This document shows positions 44,711-57,019 of a DNA stretch of 64,000 nucleotides, piece after piece (the stretch's first letter is position 1; each line of letters opens with the position of its first letter). The notes beneath the pieces are model-generated. The model worked only from the letters and a program-made list of their open reading frames with translations, did not search any database and had not been told where the DNA came from. A program made the position numbers and the translations under genes. Source of the DNA: Vitellaria paradoxa (Eukaryota > Streptophyta > Magnoliopsida > Ericales > Sapotaceae). The stretch is taken from assembly GCA_019916065.1 (NCBI GenBank), contig CM034233.1, positions 42,200,862 through 42,264,861 on the forward strand, given 5' to 3'.

Positions 44711-45700
44711 ACTTCTTCCAACTTTGAAGAAATGACTACTGGGAATGTCTCACCCTCTCCTAGAAATGCATATTTAAGTTCACTAGGCAAAGGTTTTCTT
44801 GAAGGATAAGGAGGACACTCAACTGACGGCTTTGGTTTGATCAAGGATGGCTCCAAAGATTCAAACACTGGCACCTAGTCGTTAATCGCCATAATTTCCT
44901 TTCTATCACTTATCAATTCTTCACTCTCCATAAAATTCTCTCCATCCAAAGCTTCACACCTTTCACTTCTCACTAGGGCTTGTTCTAGGGGATCCTCAAG
45001 ATAAGCCTTCTCAAAGTATTCCTCACTTAAAGTATGAATCACTTCCACCTATCTGACATCCTCAAACTCTCCCATCTATTTCCCCACCCTAAAAATGTTC
45101 ATTTCAGTGGTCATATTTCGAAAAGATAGCTTCATAACACCGCTTCTACAATTAATCACAGCATTAGAGGTAGCGGGGAATGGTCTACCTAAAATGATCA
45201 AAATGGAATGGGAGGGATTTTGAATAGGTTTGGTGTCCAACACTATGAAATCAGCGGGGAAGTACAATTTGTCTACTTAGACCAACACATCTTCCACTAT
45301 ACCCCTTGGCATTTTGACTGAGTGATCTGCCAATTGTAACGTTATCCTAGTGGGTTGTAGCTCACCTAATCCTAATTATTGGTAAACCGTGTAAGGCAAT
45401 AGGTTGACACTAACACCTAGGTCAAGTAGAGCTTTATCAATGATGTGATCCCCAATTATGCACGAAATTGTCGGACATCTAAGATCTTTATACTTAGGAG
45501 GTGTGTCACGGTGGATGATGGCACTAACTTGTTCAGTCAAGAAGGCTTTATCCTTGACATTGAGCTTTCTCTTAATAGTGCATATATCTCTAAGGAACTT
45601 AGCATAGGATGGATTCTGCTCAATAGCCTCAAGTAATGGGATGTTGATTCTTACTTGTTTAAAGATCTCATAAATTTTAGAATTCAACATCTAATTCTTA
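44711..45700 (-). pseudogene. Element B protease and flanking gag-pol linker
   Basis: 45690-45376 reads VRINIPLLEAIEQNPSYAKF, AFLTEQVSAIIHR, CIIGDHIIDKALLDLGVSVN; the protease active site DLGVS replaces the usual DLGAS. 45267-45076 has DFIVLDTKPIQNPSHS and IILGRPFPATSNAVIN, the C-terminal protease signature. The remainder to 44711 is linker with stops. Confidence 0.87.
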
Positions 45701-47542
45701 CCTTTTGCTATCCTTTGAGGAGAGGGTGGCCTAGGTGTATATCCAGCTATTTGTTCCTCATGCTTACCCAATGTTCCCATAATGATTTCTCCCTCTTTTT
45801 CTTTCACCTCTTTTCACCTTTCTCGCTCTCGACTATTAGCCTTTCTCTATCTTTGGTTTCTCCCTCATTTTCTCCCTCATTTTCTAATTCACTTGGCTCT
45901 TCAACCCCTCCATTATCTCTTACTCCTATGTTAACCTTTGGTGCATTAACTCTAGGATTAATAGGTTTATGAATAACATTCTCACTTCTCAAGGTGGTAA
46001 TGGATTGCACTTGTTCATGCGAGGTAGTACCTGAAGTAGACGACTCAAGAAGGTTTACCTGACCTTTCAGGTTTGGGAAAGTTTGTGAAGGGAGTGTGCC
46101 ACTTTGAGTGGTACTCATAGCTTGTGTCAGCTTAGAAACTTGCCATCTAATGTTATCTAGGGACTGATTCTTGTTATCGTTGATGCTCAATTGCTATTGT
46201 ATGAATTGATAAATAGTGTCCTCAAGAGGTCTCTTCTGTGCAGGTTGGAATGCAACAGGATTGGGTTGTTGGTATTGGGGTGGTGGTAAAGGAAAAGGTT
46301 GGAATGGTTGACCCTGATTGTCATTTCTCCGCCCAAAACCAAGAGGATTCTTCCACCCCAGGGGATAAGCATTGGAAAGTTGTTTTCCCCCTTGGTACTT
46401 GACATTCCCACCTTATGGGTAGGAGGTGTCACCCTGACCCCTATTTTGGAATGGCCGATTTTGACAATTGTTAATGTAAGCCTAACCATAAGCAATCTCT
46501 TTAAGTAAAGGAACCTCGGGACACGAATTAGCATCATATTCCACTTGGTCACATGCCTTACATATCATTTGTGCTTCAACCACTTTCTCCTTATGCTTAA
46601 GCTCAAGAGAATCTAACTTATATTGTAATGCAACTATCCTAGCCCTCAAATCATCATTCTACTTAACGTCAAATGACCACTAGGTATGGAATTCCTATGC
46701 TCAGAAGATGAAGGAGGTCCTATTTCCTAATCATTGGAATCTTCAGCTACTATGTCAAAGAAGTCCATGGCATCCTCTACACTCTTATCAAATAAAGTTC
46801 CATTGCACATGGTGGACACTAATTGCTTAAGACTAGGGGTCAAAAATTCATAGAATATGCTCACTATTCTCCATGGCTCAAAACCATGGTGAGGACAGGC
46901 CATTAAAAGGTCCCTGAACCTTTCCCAGGCTCGACATAAGTTCTCATTAGGTTTGCACGAAAAGGTGGTAATCTGTTGCTTATAATGCTAGGTTTTCTAG
47001 GTTGGGAAGTATTTATTTAGAAACTTAGTTTGCATTTCATGCCACGTTCCAATAGAACGCAGACGGAGGGAATAAAGCTAGGATTTGGCTTTGTCCTTAA
47101 GGGAAAATGGGAAAAGTTGAAGGCGTACTACATCCTCATTGGCATTATGATCAACACAAGTGTTACTTACTTCCTCAAACTCCCTAAGGTGGTTGTAGGG
47201 ATTTTCAGAGTCTAAACCATGGAAGGTAGGCAAAAGTTGGATGATTCCTGGTCTAAGTGTGAAGTTTCCCCTATTTAAAGGTAAGACTATGCATGATGGT
47301 GTAGATTGCCTCACAAGGTTAAGGCGATCTCTCAATAGGATAAAACCCAGAACCTCTTGGGGATCATTATCCCCATATTCAATACATTCCCCTCTTAAGT
47401 CAGCCATTGAGTGAAAAGATGAGGTGGTAAGTGAAACTGTGGAAAATGAGTAGGTGGAAAAAGGTTTAGGAAGATAGGAAGGGTCTTCTAGTTCAGGTTC
47501 TACTACAATTACCCTACACAATCTTAGTTGCATACACTTCAA
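45701..47542 (-). pseudogene. Element B gag
   Basis: 47542-47078 holds the Gag start region (RPGIIQLLPTFHGLDSENP, YNHLREFEEVSN, LQLFPFSLKDKAK). The middle (about 47077-46560) is readable in pieces. The linker frame is 46190-45804 (LTQAMSTTQSGTLPSQ, GQVNLLESSTSGTTS) and is Glu/Lys-rich. The start is uncertain: an ATG lies a few codons in. Stops at several points. Capsid/nucleocapsid role by family. Confidence 0.85.
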
Positions 47543-47646
47543 AAAAAAAAAAAAAAAATGAGTCCTTTCAAGTTTTTTTTTTTAGGGAAAAATAAACTCA
47601 CTTAAAAAGAAATAAAAATAGAAATAACCTATAAACTAAATTTTGG

Positions 47647-47665
47647 CTCCTCGGCAACGGCGTCA
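47647..47665 (-). promoter_or_regulatory. Primer-binding site, element B
   Basis: Sense TGACGCCGTTGCCGAGGAG, six bases (AGTTTT) from the LTR, close to the TGGCGCCGTTGCCGGGGA Athila-type site. Confidence 0.88.
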
Positions 47666-47671
47666 AAAACT

Positions 47672-49258
47672 TTATCGACCTTGAAATGTGTTCGGGTTCT
47701 ACCTCTCAAGTGCAAGAGGGCAGTTATAGTTTTAACTCAGTGAGTCCGAGGTCGAATTCACAAGGAGCCTAAGTTATTCAGTTTTCAGGTTATAAGAGAA
47801 ATTCCAAAATTCAAATGCAAGCAAGGTTTGATGTTCAATTAGAACTAAATTCTAGGGTTGTACAAAATAAAAAAATTCAAACTAAAAAGCAAATTAATAC
47901 TACTTAAGAGATTCAGCAATTCAAATTTTTATTTTGGGTACTAAATGAATTAAATATTAATTAAAGAAATTCAGTTTAATTTTTTAGAATGCAAACTAAT
48001 AATCTATTCTAAACTTCAAAGCAAATTGATTATTACAAAAATTAAATTAATTAACAAGCACAATATTAAAAAGTTCTTGATCCAACTTTTATGTCCGGGT
48101 AGTTCACTACTTCACTATGGGATGTTTGAGTTCAAATCTGAATTAGGGGTTTGTTCAAAAAAATATTGAGAACATTTTAATCAAAAATCAGTACCAATGA
48201 TTTCAACGAATATGGTTAAAAACTTTTATTTTCAAAAGTTTTTCAAACAAACGAAATCAGATTTGAACTCAAATCCTATTTTTAATTTGTCCCAAAAATA
48301 TTAAACTAATTGTAATCAAAAACCCATACCAATGATTTCAACGAATGTGGTTAAAGGTTTTCGTGTTCGAATGCTTTCGAAACATGTAAAAATAGGTTTA
48401 GAGAAAGAGTAGATCCCTACGCATGAGTTTTCACAACCCATGCAAAGGATCTACGAACATCCTATAGTGCATCATGAACTACCCTTTCTTAATTCGTTGA
48501 ATCAAGAACTAGGGTTTTTTATGCTAGCATCACTTTAAATGAAACGAAAGCAACAAACATGCACATAATCAACTGATCTATTGAATGAAACGAATAAAGC
48601 ATATTATTGACGAGCAAAATGAAATAAAACTTACACGGTAAATTGTTCTGAACTAAAGTAATGGAATACTACTGCAGTGATGAATAAAATAGCTTCGAAA
48701 ATCTCCTAAAACATCATGAAAATATTGTGAAACTCTCTTAAAATATCTTAGAATGCTTAACGTATGTGAAAATATGAAAACTCTTCTCTCTTGGTTCGGC
48801 CATGTACAAAGATATATATAAAGTTGCAAGGAAACCTTAGAAGATGTATTTTAAAATCGTGCGTCCTGGCACATTGTGGTCCGGGCTGTCTGGGAGGGGG
48901 TCCAGACCACAAAATGGTCTCCTTGACAATTTTGGTCAAACAAGCTCACTGTGATCCGGACCATTTGGTCTGGGGGTTCGGACCACAGAATGGCGATTAC
49001 TCCATTTCTCTTCCTTCTCCATGCTGGGTCTTTGGGCTGGTCTAGACCATCCAAGGTGAAGTCTGAACCACAACTTTTCCTTCGTCTTCTAGGCCATTTT
49101 CATCGCTATAAACTTCAATTATCTCGCCATTTTCCCTATAATTAAGAAAATAAAACTATAAATGGTAAAATAATGACAACACTTCAAATTTAACTATTTA
49201 AATGCATTAATAAGTATCAAAATATGGAGTTTGTAATTACACTTTTCAAGTGTAATCA
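47672..49258 (-). repeat. Element B 5' LTR
   Basis: 1587 bp, homologous to 33507-35090 throughout (start TG changed to TT). U3-tip hairpin 49237-49255, palindrome array about 48870-49075, two ~135-bp units (marker taccaatga at 48192 and 48327). Followed by TSD tcttt. Confidence 0.95.
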
Positions 49259-49263
49259 TCTTT
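49259..49263 (+). repeat. Target-site duplication of element B, right
   Basis: tcttt, identical to 33502-33506. Confidence 0.93.
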
Positions 49264-49877
49264 ACAAAGGGTGGCTGCTGACTGGTGTTATAATTTTGGT
49301 GAATGGACCACTTGTGAACAATGTTGTCAAGCTTTTATTGAAAAATTCCTCCTCATTCATCAAACTTTCATCCATGGCTTTCAAATTAGAAATTTTTATC
49401 AAAAGAGGGGTGAAGTATTTTATAAATGTTAGGAGAGATTTAACATACTTTTACACACTTTCCCAAGTCATGGATTAGAGTTAAGGGACATTGTAGCCAT
49501 ATTATATAATGCTCTATCTTATCAGTTACACCAGGCATTTGATATAGCCTTGGGTAGGGAATTTTTTAACCTCAGCCCGGGTGAGACATGGTCATTCCTG
49601 AACTTTTCTATGAACACGCCAGGCCACAGGGAAGACTTGAGCCTAGTTTTGAATCTCATGCACTTGAAAGCCATATTGAACCTTCCCCATATACTCCTAC
49701 TTCACTTGAGCTTCATGATCCATCCTTTAGAAGTAGCGAATGTGTGGAGACCAATTATTCAAATTTTGCCTATCCCAACCTTGTTCTACTCATTGAGGGC
49801 CAGTCTGAGGAACCCGGGATTATTGGTCTAGCGAGCATAATGATGCACAATTTGAATTGGACAAGGAACACATTCTT
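49264..49877 (+). pseudogene. Element C gag, second part
   Basis: Continues Gag in the phase left at 33506 (QRVAADWCYNFGEWTTCEQC, then AFIEKFLL, RGEVFYKC, TAG at 49430-49432, ERFNILLHTFPSHG, YQLHQAFDIALG), equivalent to the retro_gag core of A and D (FETFYQ..ERFK..SHHGFE). After about 49600 the frame changes at least once. The Gln/Pro-rich tail (FNPVAF, PAQKRP) matches the same tail in B (NPVAFQPAQKRPLED). Confidence 0.8.
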
Positions 49878-50963
49878 CTACCACCACCTTAATACCAACA
49901 GTTCAATCCTGTTGCATTTTAACCTGCACAAAAGAGGCCTACTAAGGACAATCTTCATCAATTCATGCAATAGCAGTTGAGCATCAATAACAATGTGAAC
50001 TGAGCTTTAGATGACATCAAAGGGTAAATTTCTAGGTTGACGCAAGTAATGAGAACCACTCCAAGTAGTAGACTCCTTGCACAAACACTCCCAAACCCAA
50101 AAGGTCAAGTGAACATGACTGAGTCATCGACCTTAGGCAACACTATAGGCACTGAGCGGGATAATTGCCCTAACTATGTTGGGGATAACATTTGGAATTA
50201 GAGTCTTCCTCATTTCCCTTTGGACTCTCCCATTCAGGATATTTCTCTACCACTTACTGAGAGTTAAGGAGACATGCAATCTTTTCTTACTACCAAATTT
50301 AACACTCAACCTACCCCAATCACCTCAAACCTTATTGAGAGTCCTTTGACTCCAACTAAGCATTTGAATGTCACATGGCTCGAGGAACACATCATTGAGT
50401 CGGTTAACCCTAGTTTACTTCACTACACACCCAAGGTTAAGAGCGGTGCACACCTCTTATCTCTTGACTTAGCCCTATCCGAGTGTTTTACTATAGGGAT
50501 TGTGAGTAACTACCATGAGACCGACCATCACTGGGGAGAGTTAGTAGACATAGGGAAATCTTGCATTGACTTTTTAGGTGTTCAAAGATGATTCAAACCC
50601 ACCATTTCCACTCGTAGTTTCTTAGGTATTGAGAGACTAATTAAGCCCACTCTGTCCACACCTGTACTTACACTTTGGCAGCATCTGAGGTTTCAAGAAC
50701 CTGACTTGGCCTTTCATTCTTTGGAGTGTTTTACCCTAAAGAGCATCCGTCTTTAGTGCTTTGTGGGCCCGAAGAGAACATTTTATTTCTTAAACCATTT
50801 ATGGATGCATAGGATAGAGAGGATGTTGGATAACCCTTTTGTCTTCATTTCATTTATACATAGTAGATTAGATTTTTCATTTTCTTATTTTCTTATTTCT
50901 TTTCCGTTTGATTTTCTTCTCTTATTTTCTTTTATTTTATTTTTATTTCTTCTTTCGTACTAA
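49878..50963 (+). pseudogene. Element C: unrecognised domain continuing the gag frame
   Basis: One reading frame runs from the gag tail (ISRLTQVMRTTPSSRLLAQT, PNPKGQVNMTES, like B) into a region with no match I know, in place of protease and RT. Stops break it (about 50270, 50589, 50755) but three open pieces stay in one frame: SLPHFPLDSPIQDISLPL, HLNVTWLEEHIIES, YTPKVKSGAHLLSLDL, SNYHETDHHWGELVDIG, GIERLIKPTLSTP, RFQEPDLAFHSLECF and GPKRTFYFLNHLWMHRI. It ends in a hydrophobic Phe-rich tail. It may be a domain specific to this non-autonomous family, or degraded linker. No function assigned. Confidence 0.6.
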
Positions 50964-53162
50964 CTCTTTCTCTTGCCTTTCTTTCATTTTATTTTTCTAT
51001 TATTTTCTTTCTAACCTTTTCTCTTATATAGTTTCTTTTGTTTTCATCAAATAAGAAAGCTCTTGAGATAATATCCTTCCTCTCCCTTTTATTTTATCTT
51101 GCACTTCCATGTTTGGTACTTCATATATATAATTGCTATTATTGGCAGTGTTTTAGAATCTAGGTTGGGGGTGTTTCGGGTGATGCCTTAAGGAGCTTGA
51201 ATAATGGGTGCATGCTTGGTTTAATTTGTGCTATGTTCTTATTTGTGTCTTTTGTGGCTATTATTTCAGGCTCATTATCATGCTCACTTTGCACACTACA
51301 AACTGACATATGCATCATGGTTCTCACATTGAGGAGAATGTTTAGTTCATGTTGGGGGTAGATTCGCATGATGACCTTTTGTGCCAAAATTGTAAAATTT
51401 TATTTTGTGCCAAATTGTAAAATTTTAAAATTTTTAAGCATCTTTAAGTTTGAATACATGAATTTAGCATCTTTGTATTTGCATGTCGGCCCATTTTGGT
51501 TCGGTTAATTGTGAAATTGAGTGAGAGAGTGATGAGTGAGTCTTGTTCAAGCTTTAATAGGAAACTTAGTTCAAGTTGATTGTGCCATGACCTTGTACAT
51601 TTTTGTGACTATCATGGAGAAGAGTTTATGTGCTTAGGAGTGGATTTTCTTTAACATTGGTTAATTGAGCATTCTTGGACTAGGTGGAGACTTATACCCC
51701 TTAATGGTGAGCTTTTGAGCCTATTATTCTTTTCTTGAGGGGTTGCACATAATCAAAACTCTTTTATTCTTCACTTTGGTTTTCAATGCACCAATTGCAT
51801 CACACACATTTGCATGAGTTTCACTTGGCACATTATGAGTTGTTGTAAGTTTTTAACGTGATGCTAGGCCCTCTTTGCTATTTTGAGCCTTCTTATCCTT
51901 TCTTGGTTATGAATTACCCTACAAACCAACTTGAAGCCTTTTTAATAAACTGTGTGATATATATATATATATATATTTTCTTTGGTTCCCACCTTATATA
52001 TTATTTTTTAACCTTATTCATACACTTTAAGCCTTACCTTCACATATCTTTGGTTGTGAAAGTGCCTCAATGTGAGTGATGTGAACGGGGGTTGGTAATG
52101 AAAACTTTTGAGAGCATATCGACAAGAAATATTGGGTACAGAATTCAGCCGATATATATTTCATTATTTCAAAAGCAAAAAGAAAAAAGAGAAAAAAGAG
52201 AAAAGAAAAAAATTTATCATTTCTTTGTTTGTGAAATTATGGGACTTGTACATTGTTTGTAATATTTGTAATTGTCCCAAGGGTAGTAATTAATTTGAAT
52301 AAGCTTCTTGTTGGGATCTTTGTTGGGGTTGGAAATGAAATGGGTAGCTTAGGACTTTGTGTGCACTTGATCATTTTTATCCCAAGACATGTGCTTTGAT
52401 TTCCATATCTTCCATTGTTAACTATTACCCCTGGCCAAGTTACAACCAAAACAAAGACCTAGTGGATTCTAAGCAAACAACTCTTGTATTGTGCATGTAG
52501 TGGTCTTGTGTAAGTTATGGTGTGATCTTTTACGCATGCATTAGAATATTGTTATGAGCTATCTACTTTGAACATCAATTCAATTCAATCACTTATTTGG
52601 GGGGTTATGTGCAACTAGGATAGCATCATATGCTAATAGGTGTTTGTGAATCCTTGATGAGTGAATTCCTTTCTATGAGTGGTACCCTATGAGTACTTGA
52701 AGTCAAAACCTAGTTTTGTTTATGCTCTTGTAACCTTGTTGAATGAATGAAATAATTTTGCAATCATGCTCTTCCTACTTTGATAGTCCATGCATTTATG
52801 CTTAGCACTTAGGAATTACACATGATATTTAGGTTGTATGACTTGTTGGGCTTGAGCTTGATTCATTTTTTATCTTAATCACTTTCTGACATCTTGAGAC
52901 CATGCCATAGATATTTGTGGGTAGCATCACTGCAAACCCTCACGAGACCTTACTCATCCACTAGGGGGAATCTAAGGGTTTAAAGGGCTTGCCACACATG
53001 CTAAGTGTGGCCGTGTGTTTCCTACAAAAATAGACATTACCTTACTTAGTTTTTATTTAGTTTTGTTTGATTTGAATAAGAGCTTACATATTGTGGGTAT
53101 CCTTGCACTTGTTTTTGTACCCCATGGTTTAATTGCATGCATTGCTATAGACTAGCAATATG
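50964..53162 (+). other. Element C 3' non-coding region
   Basis: No gene. From about 51150 it is closely similar to the 3' non-coding region of B (reverse orientation): G-tracts at about 51163 and 51352 (GGTTGGGGGTG, TGTTGGGGGTAGA), (AT)n at 51957-51976 and a purine tract at 52168-52212. 50964-51150 is a T/C-rich stretch. Confidence 0.8.
51957..51976. repeat. (AT)10 microsatellite
   Basis: Ten AT units; the equivalent place in B (about 36240) is shorter. Confidence 0.9.
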
Positions 53163-53176
53163 TAGGTTGGGAGGTG
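53163..53176 (+). promoter_or_regulatory. Polypurine tract, element C
   Basis: TAGGTTGGGAGGTG abuts the 3' LTR start. Confidence 0.85.
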
Positions 53177-55139
53177 TAATTAGTATGCATTATTGCACAA
53201 TTTCATATCTATTTAACATGCTAATTATGCAATTCTGCTTGTTATTGGTAAGGTGTTAGCTTAATTATCTCACTTCCATGCATTTTTGTTGTTTGTGTGT
53301 TTTAAGTGATATAATTTGGTGTTTTAGCCTGAAATAAAACTAAGAGTGAATGTGAGGAGGAGCTAAAGAAAATCGGAGTAACGAAGTGCAAGAATAGGCT
53401 TTGGTGTCTTTTGGAGCATTTCGCAGAACACGTAGCATGCATGGAGAAAACAACTTGAAGACAAAAATATCGACATGTCCAATGACTTTCAAGACTTCTC
53501 AACATCCCAAGATCCAACCCAAAGAATAAGATTAGTTACCATGGTGGCTGAGGAGAAAGCAACCGATCCGAAATTCAAGATGGTTGAAGTGGTGTGCTGT
53601 TAAAGTTCTAGCTTGACATGCTGTTAATTTTTTAACCATAACTTTTTGCTCACAACTCCGATTGACCTAATTCTTTTTGAGTTGGAAAGAAGACTCAAAG
53701 GCCTGCAATTTGGTGTAGCTGAAGCCTAAATAAATCATCTTCAAGGTCAAAATCACATTGAAAGTTGAGGATAGAAAGCTATTAGAAGCAAAACACAAAG
53801 TGAAGATGAAGGACACTATGGTCTTGAAACCCCCATGGGTGGTCTGAACCACAGAGGGTTGATTTGCACGGATAAATTATATTTTTAGGGTTTTCATCTC
53901 CACTATATATTGGACACTTATACAGCCGTTCAGAGGGTATTAGAGGGTTATTTTTCTGATAGTTTTTCTTTGAGTTCTAGGGAGTTTTCACTACGCTTGA
54001 GTTGAAGATTTGGATTCAAGCATTAGGTTTAGTTGAAGTTTTCTATCATTTATGCATGTAAATTACTTTATATTCAATTATTTCAATTCGATGCTTTAAG
54101 TTCAGATGTATTGCATATTTCTTTTCATTTATTTAGTTTTTAACATCCTCTTTTGTTTTCACTTTTCATTTTACATTAATGGATGGTTTTCAAGTATATT
54201 TTTTTGTTCGAAGTTCAGCACGTTAGGCTAGAATTTGTTCTTGGCTTCAAGCCATTGAAGGTGGTGTGGTAGTTTGGTGAACTCAAACATAAAAGAAAAT
54301 ATTTTTAAATGAAATATCTTTTGATTTCTAATTTGAATCTCATAGTAAGCCAGGGTTTTTCGAAATCAATGCACCCGTGTTATAACCATAACTTGGTTAC
54401 AAGTTTTCACTTGTGCACACCAAGTATTTGGTTCAATGTCCCAATGAGTTAGAAATATATTTTTCTAAAAACCCAAATTAGGTTTTCTTACGAAATCAAA
54501 GCACCCATGTTATAATCATAGCTTGGCTACGATTGGCCACTCGTGCATACCAAGTGTTTGATTCAATGGCCTAGTGATTTGGAGCTAATTTTCTTAAAAC
54601 CATAACATAAGGTTTTCTTAAGAAATCGATTCACCCGTGCTATAATTGAAGCCTAGTTACGAGTTGATGCTCGTGCACACTAGGTGTTCGATTCAATGTC
54701 CCAGTGAGTCCAAAACTAATTTCAAAAGCCTCTGATTATGTTGAGTTCCATAAACTAAGTTTTAATGAATTATCTTCCGACCTAGTAATGCATGTGCATT
54801 TGTTAGGTTGAGCTACAAATGCGTTTTAGTAAACCACTACCCACTACCGGATTTGGTTCAAAGCCAAGATTATTTTAGTTATTTTATTTTCAATATTTGC
54901 ATTTTAATTTAATATCACAATTCTTTCACTCCATCATTCTCAACTCAATCATACTCAAGCATCTTATAAATCCAAAGTTAGTTTAGAGTAACTTAGGTTC
55001 ACCTACTAACTAAGAGAACTAATCTAGAGCTTTTAACAAAGCCCTTCCTGTAGAGATGACCTCGGTTCTCATGGGGTAAAACGACAACCATCCTTTTGCA
55101 CTTGAGAGGTAGAACCCGAGCACATCTCAGGGTCAGTCA
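53177..55139 (+). repeat. Element C 3' LTR
   Basis: 1963 bp, homologous to 31121-33019. Start TG changed to TA; ends GGTCAGTCA. It has the fuller palindrome block (ggtcttgaaacccccatgg, ggtctgaaccac, about 53820-53850), TATATATTGG-type TATA and three ~130-bp tandem units (markers at 54377, 54507, 54637). Followed by TSD acctc. Confidence 0.92.
54360..54722 (+). repeat. Three tandem copies of a ~130-bp unit in element C 3' LTR
   Basis: Same units as 32245-32605, spacing 130 and 130, so the array predates insertion of C. Confidence 0.87.
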
Positions 55140-55273
55140 ACCTCAACCTTAGACGGATCCATAATTACTCTTTCCTCAGAAACCATATGTCTAAGGAAAT
55201 TCATTTTCTTGAGCACAAACTCACACTTATTCTACTTGGCATACAATTAATGATCCTTTAATATCTTCAGCAC
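55140..55273 (-). pseudogene. Element F fragment 4: reverse transcriptase
   Basis: Minus strand reads LKILKDHKLYAK and NKCEFVLKKMNFL, the stretch after the YXDD motif in chromovirus RT. It begins with TSD copy acctc (55140-55144) and is cut at 55273 by solo LTR G. It rejoins 57020 in frame after one TSD copy (EHLRIV / LKILKD). Confidence 0.85.
55269..55273. repeat. Target-site duplication of solo LTR G, left
   Basis: agcac; the right copy 57020-57024 is aacac (one mismatch). Confidence 0.75.
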
Positions 55274-57019
55274 TGTGACATCCTGAATTTTTAAATGAAT
55301 TATTAGTTTAATTTTTATTTTTATTTTATCCTTAAAAATTTTAATTGTGCTAATTCGGTATTATTTTAAATTTTTTTAGCTTTAATCTAAATTGATTAGT
55401 AGATTAATTAAGTTACTAATATACATTAGTTAGATTAAGTTACTTGATTAGCCTTAAAAGGGAAAAAAAGATTATGTTAGTTGAGGCTAGCTAATGTGGC
55501 TAGCATAAGGTTAGTGCTAGGCAACATGGAAAGTTAAAAAAATATATATCTATATATATTATGTTTGAGGTGGTGAAGGTTTAGCTGCCAGGTATAAGTT
55601 ATATATATGTATATATATAACTTACTTATATGTACATAGTTAATAATTTGATGAAGAAAAACAATTAGGAAAGTAAGAAAATAGTAAGAAAGCGAGAAAG
55701 AAAAAAGTTAAGAATTTTAGTCGGATTGTTGAGGTAAGTTATTTTATTTTGCTAGTTTAAAATTAATTCTATAGAACATTAAATAAATTAAATATGTTAA
55801 AAATGGAATGATTATGTTCTATTTATTAGATTTGGTTTATATTTTGACCGTTTAATGTCTGATTCGTACAATTTGTTTGGGTTAAAATTAGGACTCGAGG
55901 ATGATCAGCAACAACCATCTCAGTAATTTGATTTTTCTCAGAATATTGACTGTTCAGGTGGATATATTAAATTTAAAAGTAACGGGTATTAAATATGAAC
56001 CAATAAATTTTATTTTATTATTTTTATTAATTATTTGTGTTGATTAGGAAGTCTAGCTAGTTTTAAATTGTTTGCGTTAACAGTGAATTGTGATTATTTG
56101 TGGAATGATAAATATAAGAAGTAATATTTTTATTTGAGAAAAAAAATTATTACACATCAGCATGAATTGTGTGCATTATACTTGCATTATGACTTGATGG
56201 GACTAGGCCAAAGTGGGCTAGAAAAAGAAAAAAATGTGAGGCCAGATGAGGCCAAATAAAAAAATAATAAATCCAAATGGGGTTAATGGGATTTGTTAAT
56301 TAAAGCTATTGTTTATAGTTGAGCGCTCAACTCATAGGCCATATGGGGTGAAACATGTGTTGCATTATTATTTAAATTGATTATCGTGCATATGTATCAT
56401 GAGACAACCAATTGGGGCATAATGATATTGATGATGGTTGTTAAATGAAAAGTGGCAATGAACTGTGTTTTGAGATATTTTTACCACTATCAGTTATAAT
56501 ACATTTAAATTAATTATTATTTATTTGTGGGATGTTTGATTATATAATTACTGTGGATTATTATTAGTATATATTTTTTATCTTTTATTTTTTAAGTATA
56601 ATACCTCCATTGAGTGCGTGGCACTCACACTTAAATTTTAAACATTTCAGATTGAGTCTAAAAGTAGTTACATGTGCCTGGAAGATGACCCGAGTTGTCT
56701 ATTTTTTATGTTTTATTTTTAATCCTGAGTTAGTTGATGGAGTTTGTATAAATAAGACCTAGATTTTCAACAGTATTAAATTGATGTTTGTTTAATGGGT
56801 TTTAAAAATTATAAGTTTGTATATATCTAAGTACTCATGAGATTTTTTGTTTATTTTACTCAAGGAAATAATATAAATTTGATAGGTTGTGCTTTCTTTT
56901 AATGTAGGTATTTATATTTTAATATAGATATTTATATAAATTGTGATTTGGGTAGAGGATTTAGAGGTGTTCACTCTATTTAAAAGATTAAATAGGTATC
57001 CTAAAATTGGGGTGTGACA
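55274..57019. repeat. Solo LTR G (Ty3-type, 1.75 kb)
   Basis: TGTGACATCC...GGGGTGTGACA with imperfect terminal inverted repeats typical of chromovirus (Tekay/Del-like) LTRs, flanked by a 5-bp near-duplication inside the RT of F. No internal region, so it is a solo LTR left by LTR-LTR recombination. Contains AT-palindromes at about 55543-55625 (gttatatatatgtatata). Orientation not determined. Confidence 0.82.

Larger units (their letters stand above)
33507..49258 (-). mobile_element. Element B: complete Athila-type retrotransposon nested in element C
   Basis: 15.75 kb including a nested 1.9-kb LINE. Matching LTRs (33507-35090, 47672-49258), perfect 5-bp TSD tcttt, PBS, PPT, gag, protease, RT, RNase H, integrase, and an env-like ORF with predicted intron. 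LTRs differ by about 5 percent over the first 215 bases counted by eye. The coding frame is broken by a frameshift between RT and RNase H and by many stops, so it is inactive. It lies in gag of C, on the opposite strand. Confidence 0.96.
31121..55139 (+). mobile_element. Element C: gag-only (pol-less) LTR retrotransposon, hosts element B
   Basis: 5' LTR 31121-33019 and 3' LTR 53177-55139 in the same orientation, 5-bp TSD acctc (31116-31120 and 55140-55144), PBS 33026-33044 and PPT 53163-53176. Without the nested B copy the element is about 8.3 kb. Its interior codes for gag and then an unrecognised domain; there is no protease, RT, RNase H or integrase. LTRs differ by roughly 10-15 percent in the first 285 bases by eye, against about 5 percent for B, consistent with C being older than the B copy inside it. 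Confidence 0.93.

Noticed and set aside
46187..46552. 121-codon minus-strand ORF in the gag region of B
   Set aside because: Wrong frame; the conserved gag linker (NPVAFQPAQKRP, then LTQAMSTTQ) is in another frame.
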